Part shown: one piece after another, positions 59,582-64,000 of the stretch
How the letters are laid out: every line of letters begins with the position of its first letter
How positions within the stretch are numbered: position 1 is the stretch's first letter
Assembly (NCBI RefSeq): GCF_947179165.1
Contig: NC_077242.1
Coordinates: 49,485,097 to 49,549,096, forward strand
Direction of reading: 5' to 3'
Length of the DNA stretch: 64,000 bases
Source: Solanum dulcamara
Lineage: Eukaryota > Streptophyta > Magnoliopsida > Solanales > Solanaceae
Position numbers and translations under genes: made by a program
Notes under the pieces: model-generated
The model's input: only the letters and a program-made list of their open reading frames with translations
Database searches by the model: none
Told to the model about the DNA's origin: nothing

Positions 59582-61000
59582 TGTTATATAAAAAAAGACG
59601 GTTTAAAATTAGTATATACAATATTGTTTTCTTACATATTAGACTATATAGATACTGTATATTAGTGTATACAACACTGTTTTCCACCTCTATTTTGTGT
59701 ATATAACCCAATATCAATATTCAAACTATGAATATTAGCTTTCTTTTAATGTATCAACTTTCCAGAATTTGAGAAAGATGATGGGAGACTCAAAACTCAA
59801 CAATATGCAAGGATGGAGTCCAAAGACGGACTCGAATCGATATCACATGCACCCAAATAAAATTAAATAAGCATCTACTCATTTTAAGCTAAACCAAAGA
59901 ATATGTCATGATATGTTAAGGTATCAAATTGATGGGCATCCTAGAGGTGACTAACAATATATATTATATGTAGACAAAAAAAAGGAAAGAAGAAATATCT
60001 TCAAGTAACTAAAAGACACGAAATTAATATATACGCTATACTAACTCAAATTTTAAAGAAAGAATTAAATCAATAAGGCCATGAAAGTTTTAACTAAATA
60101 ACAACTTAAGTATATTTTTATTATCTAAATCATGTTAAAAGAAATTGAAAACATAAAAATCTATATTGTCAAAGAAAACTACTTGGAAAAAATAATGAAC
60201 AAAACTAAGTGCTTTAATGAAATAATCTTAACACATACTAGCTAACTAATTCTAACACATGCTAACTATAAGAAATTTCTATCATTAATCTAACTATTTT
60301 TAATATATCTAAAAAAGACTATGAATCAACTAAATATAAAATATGAAATAATTAAATAAAATAAACCTGAGAAAAGATTTTACCTCTTTCTAAGCAGTGA
60401 GACTGAAAACGATGAGCGAAAGACGACTTCACCACCGCCCAAGAGCTTGATGGAACTCCAATCCATAAAATGAAAAACTCAAAATTTAGACTCGAATCTT
60501 TGTGGGTTCGACGTTATAAGAACTCCGTTCTTAGCCTAAATTTTGACTTCAATCTCCTATTTTTCTCGAAGAAAAATATAGATTGAAAGCTAAAATTTTT
60601 CACAACTTTTAAGGTGGGCCCAAGAGTCCAAAATCCTAGCCAAGTTAAGAAAATTTCTAACTTTGGGGTGGCTAAAAAATTTCCCACTTCTCCCTCTTCT
60701 TAATGAGAATATGAACCTTTATATAGGCTCCAAAAACCCCAAATTCTTCATGAATATTTGATGTGGGAGAATGAGATTTGTTTTGAGATAATTTTTGAAT
60801 CACCACATAAATAGTAATCAAATATATAGTTATATAGAAATATGTATCTTACACTAAAATTTCTAAAAAGATAAAAAATAGTTAAGAATAACATAAAAAT
60901 ATCTTTTTTTTATAAAATCTAATTATTTCAAAAATGCTTGAAATTTAAAGAAACTCGATAGTTAATTTGCGTTGTGAAGGGTCAAAATTGGGTGTCAATA
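59582..61000. mobile_element. insertion S4, about 1.4 kb, probable solo LTR, TSD ATAAC
   Basis: ATAAC flanks at 59577-59581 and 61001-61005 bracket text starting TGTTATATAAAAAAAG and ending GGGTGTCAATA. A canonical ...TGTCA end would lie 4 bp earlier (60996). The E LTR reads through when it is removed (CACATAAC then TACGTTCCAC, near the AACTACGTGCC of related LTRs). It is AT-rich with no ORF of note. On minus it would begin TGACACCCAATTTTGACCC, like a known type of plant LTR start, so a minus orientation is possible. Confidence 0.65.
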
Positions 61001-61804
61001 ATAACTACGTTCCACTGTAGGAGAAAGGGTCATCCATTAGTTGATGCTTGATTCCTCTTAGTAGATCCACTTAGGCGATGTTTATAGTCCTTACCCTAGA
61101 AAGTAGGACAACCTATTTTTGGTATGAGATACATTGGACTCCATGTTATAGTTCACATGATTTATGTCGGTTAACGATATCTCTCACAAAGCGTTATGAC
61201 TTACTTTATGACTTCTTTATTAGTTTTTGTATTGACCATGTCTTATGTTTTTCATGATGTTTTAAAGGTTTAACTGTATTTAGCTTAGTCATTGCATTAT
61301 TATGATTTAAGCCATGCATTGCATATTCTCCCAACTCAGTACATTCAATAGTATTGGCGTATACTCTTTTACCTATATTATTTCATAATATAGGCTACGA
61401 TGCTCCTAGTCATTCTCGTGGCTAGTATAGGTTCCATTTGGCATTTATTACTTTGGTGAGTCCTCATGATTCGAGGGTGTAACCACTTATATTATCTTTT
61501 ATTTTCAAACTCATTTCACTTTCATATATTTTGGGTGAGCTAGGGCTTGTCCTATGTCCTCGTCTATGTTAGTAGAGTCTTATCAAAATAGACTTGTAGG
61601 ATTTCCCTTTTATTCAGGTGCTATGTTTAGATTCTCCTTTATTGAGACTTGTATATTTTGAGACTTATCTTCTGTATTTAAGTTTACTCTCGATTATTAT
61701 GTTATCTTAAATCTTGCTATGTTATACTAAGAGGCTTGTTTAGGATCTTTCGGGATCTTATTCATTGTGTCACTTCTAGGGTCTAGATTGGATCATGACA
61801 AACT

Positions 61805-61816
61805 TGGTATTAGAGC
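61805..61816 (+). other. element E primer-binding site (initiator tRNA-Met, 1 mismatch)
   Basis: TGGTATTAGAGC lies 4 bp inside the LTR end at 61800. Confidence 0.83.
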
Positions 61817-62018
61817 ATAAGGTTTAAGTATCCTTTGGTTTCTGACAAAGCCGCATCAAGTAGAGTCTTGTTCATGGATGTGATGCGTGCCACATTTATA
61901 AATGAGAGGCTATGAGGTGTTTAAGAAATTTCACTTCTTTCATCACTCTTAAATCATGCAATAGAGTTGACCTCTATAAGGGTTTTGTTCTAACTTTTGC
62001 TCTTTGTATTACAGAACC

Positions 62019-63130
62019 ATGCCTCCAAAAAGAGCTTACATGAGAAGAAATTTGAATGTGAATGAAGATGAGAAGCATAAAGCACCTCATGCTCTAGTTG
62101 ATCCATTGGACGATCAAGTCCGTCATGTCGAATTTAGTGCTGCTTTCAAGTGTTTACCCAAGCTATGGTGGAATAAGCTAATTGAGATTTGATATCTCCT
62201 GTGAACCCAAATTTTGGTATGGCAGCTACAAGAGTTCGAGACTTCTTAAGAATGAATCCTCCAGAATTTCATGGTTCAAAGGTGGACGAAGAACCATAAA
62301 AGTTCATTGAGGGAATTCAAAAGATCATTGATTTCATGGGTGTGACTCTACTAGAGAGGGAGGATTTGGCTGCTTATCAATTGAAGGGAGTGGCTCAAAT
62401 TTGGTTCAACCAGTAGAAGGATAAAAGAGTTATGGGTAAGGGTCCATTTGATTGGGTTGAGTTTAAAGATGCTTTTCTAGACCATTTCTTTTCCCTTGAG
62501 TTAAGAGAGGCTAAAGTTCAAAAGTTCATAAATTTGAGACAAGACAACATGAGTGTAAGGGAGTACACATTGAAATTGACATAATTATCCAAGTATGCTT
62601 AGCTTTGGGGGGAGCTTCTACAGATCATATGAGAAAGTTTGTGTCCCCTATTTTGAACTTGGTTTTGAAGGAATGTAGGACCACATTATTGATCAGAGAG
62701 ATGGATATCTCAAGATTGATGACTCATGTCGAATAAATTGAGAAAAAGTTTAAGAAGAGGCCTAGAGAGTCCAAGAGGGATCAGACCGATAGTGGTGACT
62801 ATTCACATTCAAGGTCTAGGAATGGAGGTCGTTCTCAATTTTGACAAATGTTCTCCAATAAGAATTCTTCTAGTTCTCCAGGGCAAAAAGTTCAATGAAG
62901 ATAGGGTGTCTAACCCTAAGCCTTAATGATGAGCTCCTAGTGGCCATACTTTTCCCACTTGCTTGAAGTATGGTAAGTGTCACTTCGGAGATGCTTAGCA
63001 GGTGGAGATGGTTGCTTTAGATGTGGTAAGATGGGACACAAGATGAGGGATTACCCTTCGCTTTCTTGTAAGGGTGGAGATAGTAGACTTCCAGCTCAGA
63101 CTACTTCTTCGAGTCACCCAGATCTGTAGG
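62019..63130 (+). pseudogene. element E gag
   Basis: ATG at 62019 (MPPKRAYMRRNLNVNEDE), then after frame changes [20 protein letters not shown] (about 62230), LAAYQLKGVAQIWF, FSLELREAKVQKFINLRQ and a basic KKRPRESKRDQ region. A zinc knuckle near 63010-63060 reads CFRCGKMGHKMRDY, with the fourth ligand Cys replaced by Tyr. Stops occur at Trp and Gln positions. It is cut by LTR F. Confidence 0.82.
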
Positions 63131-63135
63131 GTACT

Positions 63136-64000
63136 TGTACCGTCCAAAATATTCTAACTTAGACTAGTCCAATATAGCCCAAGTGAAAGTGAGAAAAATC
63201 CTCTAATCTATGGGCCACGAGTGATACTTACGGACTGTAAAAGGATTTATAGGTCGTAGGTGGGACTCGTACTCCATTTTCAGACTTAGTGAAATTTTAA
63301 GGTTATTATAACTCTTCTACGGATGTCTTCTATGGCCCATAGAAGTTTTGACGGACCATAGATATTATCCGTAGGGGAGATCTTAAAGACTTATCTCGCG
63401 AACCATTTCCTACAAATCATAGAATGATCTACTGCCCATAGAAGTGACCTGTAGATCCAACCCCTGTATATTCCAGTAGCTCCAGTAAGTGTACCGATCT
63501 TCCCCGAACAGGGTCCACTATCTGTAGAAGGGATCCGTAGACCCAAGACTTTAAAATTCTAGTGAGCTCAATTTTATGCACCTAATTTCTATGAGCGGGC
63601 TCCTACGGCTGGTAGAAATTTCAATGAAATATATAAGGTACCCATAGACGGCCAGTCATCTTTTTAATGAGGGGTAATTATGTCTTTTACCATACTTTTT
63701 CAGTCAAAACCTTGACATTTTGGGAGTAAGTTAAGTCCTTTATCAGTAACCTACAACCTATTTTCCCTCATTAACAACTCAAAGACTTAGAGAAAGGATT
63801 GGAGAAGAGAAAAAGCTAGGGTTCAAGTGTATCCATTAAATTCTTCGAGTTTTATCAAGAAAATCATTTTTCTAGGTATGTAAGGCTAATCATAGCATTG
63901 AATTGATTTCATCATTGCTCCCTACATCTCAATTCAGTTAGTATGAGTTTAAGCTTTAGTTCTAAGCCTACTTCTTTGAGTTTCTGAATGAGTTATGATC
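63136..64000 (+). mobile_element. LTR F, 5' end of an I1-related LTR, runs off the window
   Basis: It begins TGTACCGTCCAAAATATTCT, matching the I1 LTR start (TGTAACACCCCAAAATATTC), and continues with the same landmarks: a palindrome-rich array (63220-63660), CCTTTATCAGT near 63740 and TAGGTATGTAAGGCTAATCA near 63873. It is inserted in the gag of E after GTACT. Whether it is a solo LTR or a full element cannot be told. Confidence 0.8.

Larger units (their letters stand above)
58199..63135 (+). mobile_element. element E: Tekay/Del copy, 5' LTR and gag (right part beyond LTR F)
   Basis: The LTR starts TGTAAGACCCTGAAAATT (58199) and ends GGATCATGACA (61800); without S4 it is about 2.18 kb. A primer site and gag follow. 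E is interrupted by LTR F at 63136, and its pol and 3' LTR are not seen. It sits in LTR G; the left TSD candidate is TAGTC, but the partner is outside the window. Confidence 0.8.

Overview
The window is plant nuclear DNA, most probably from a dicot and probably Solanaceae. It holds one host gene at the left end and then about 55 kb of old LTR retrotransposons inserted into one another. Evidence for a plant: a spliced gene with GT/AG introns that matches the plant MCRS1/FHA family, chromodomain-bearing Ty3 retrotransposons of the Tekay/Del type, an Athila-type element, and a hAT MITE whose TIRs look like those common in Solanaceae. The Solanaceae placement rests on resemblance recalled by eye, not on a search.

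Left end (1-9225). The 5' part of a microspherule protein 1 (MCRS1)-like gene lies on the minus strand, with its ATG at 6884. Four coding exons can be placed (6816-6884, 2541-4580, 2401-2455, 1964-2112). The gene then runs off towards or past the left edge, just before the FHA core. An 863 bp hAT MITE with a perfect 8 bp target duplication (TSD) sits at 325-1187, in what is probably a later intron. An AT-rich intergenic stretch (7.0-9.2 kb) contains a degenerate two-copy repeat.

Retrotransposon stack (9226-64000). Level 1 is a minus-strand Tekay/Del element (called D). Its 3' LTR is at 9226-9967 plus 24560-25947, its pol at about 26.1-28.4 kb and 56.9-57.06 kb. Level 2 has three insertions into D: (a) I1, plus strand, 9968-24559, in the LTR of D; (b) A, minus strand, Athila-type, 28394-56908, in the protease codons of D; (c) LTR G, minus strand, from 57058, next to the D protease. 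Level 3 insertions: solo LTRs S1 (12595-16104) and S2 (18565-20863) in I1; I2 (Tekay, 30798-38586), solo LTR S5 (41391-44040), truncated Tekay T (about 46360-52221) and the deleted element C (53478-56084) in A; E (plus strand, from 58199) in G. Level 4: solo LTR S3 (48447-51142) in the LTR of T, S4 (59582-61000) in the LTR of E, and LTR F (63136 to the edge) in the gag of E. Most of these boundaries are supported by 5 bp TSDs, several perfect, by matching LTR pairs, and by tRNA primer-binding sites just inside the LTRs.

None of the retrotransposon genes is intact. Each carries stops, frameshifts and a different internal deletion, so every retroelement ORF is reported as a pseudogene. Apart from the MCRS1-like gene I found no host protein gene, no RNA gene and no CRISPR array. 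Nothing here is a clear new functional system. The notable content is the resolvable nested architecture, the density of solo LTRs, an Athila-type element that seems to have gag-protease and an env-like region but no visible reverse transcriptase, and arrays of near-palindromes that recur inside several unrelated LTRs.
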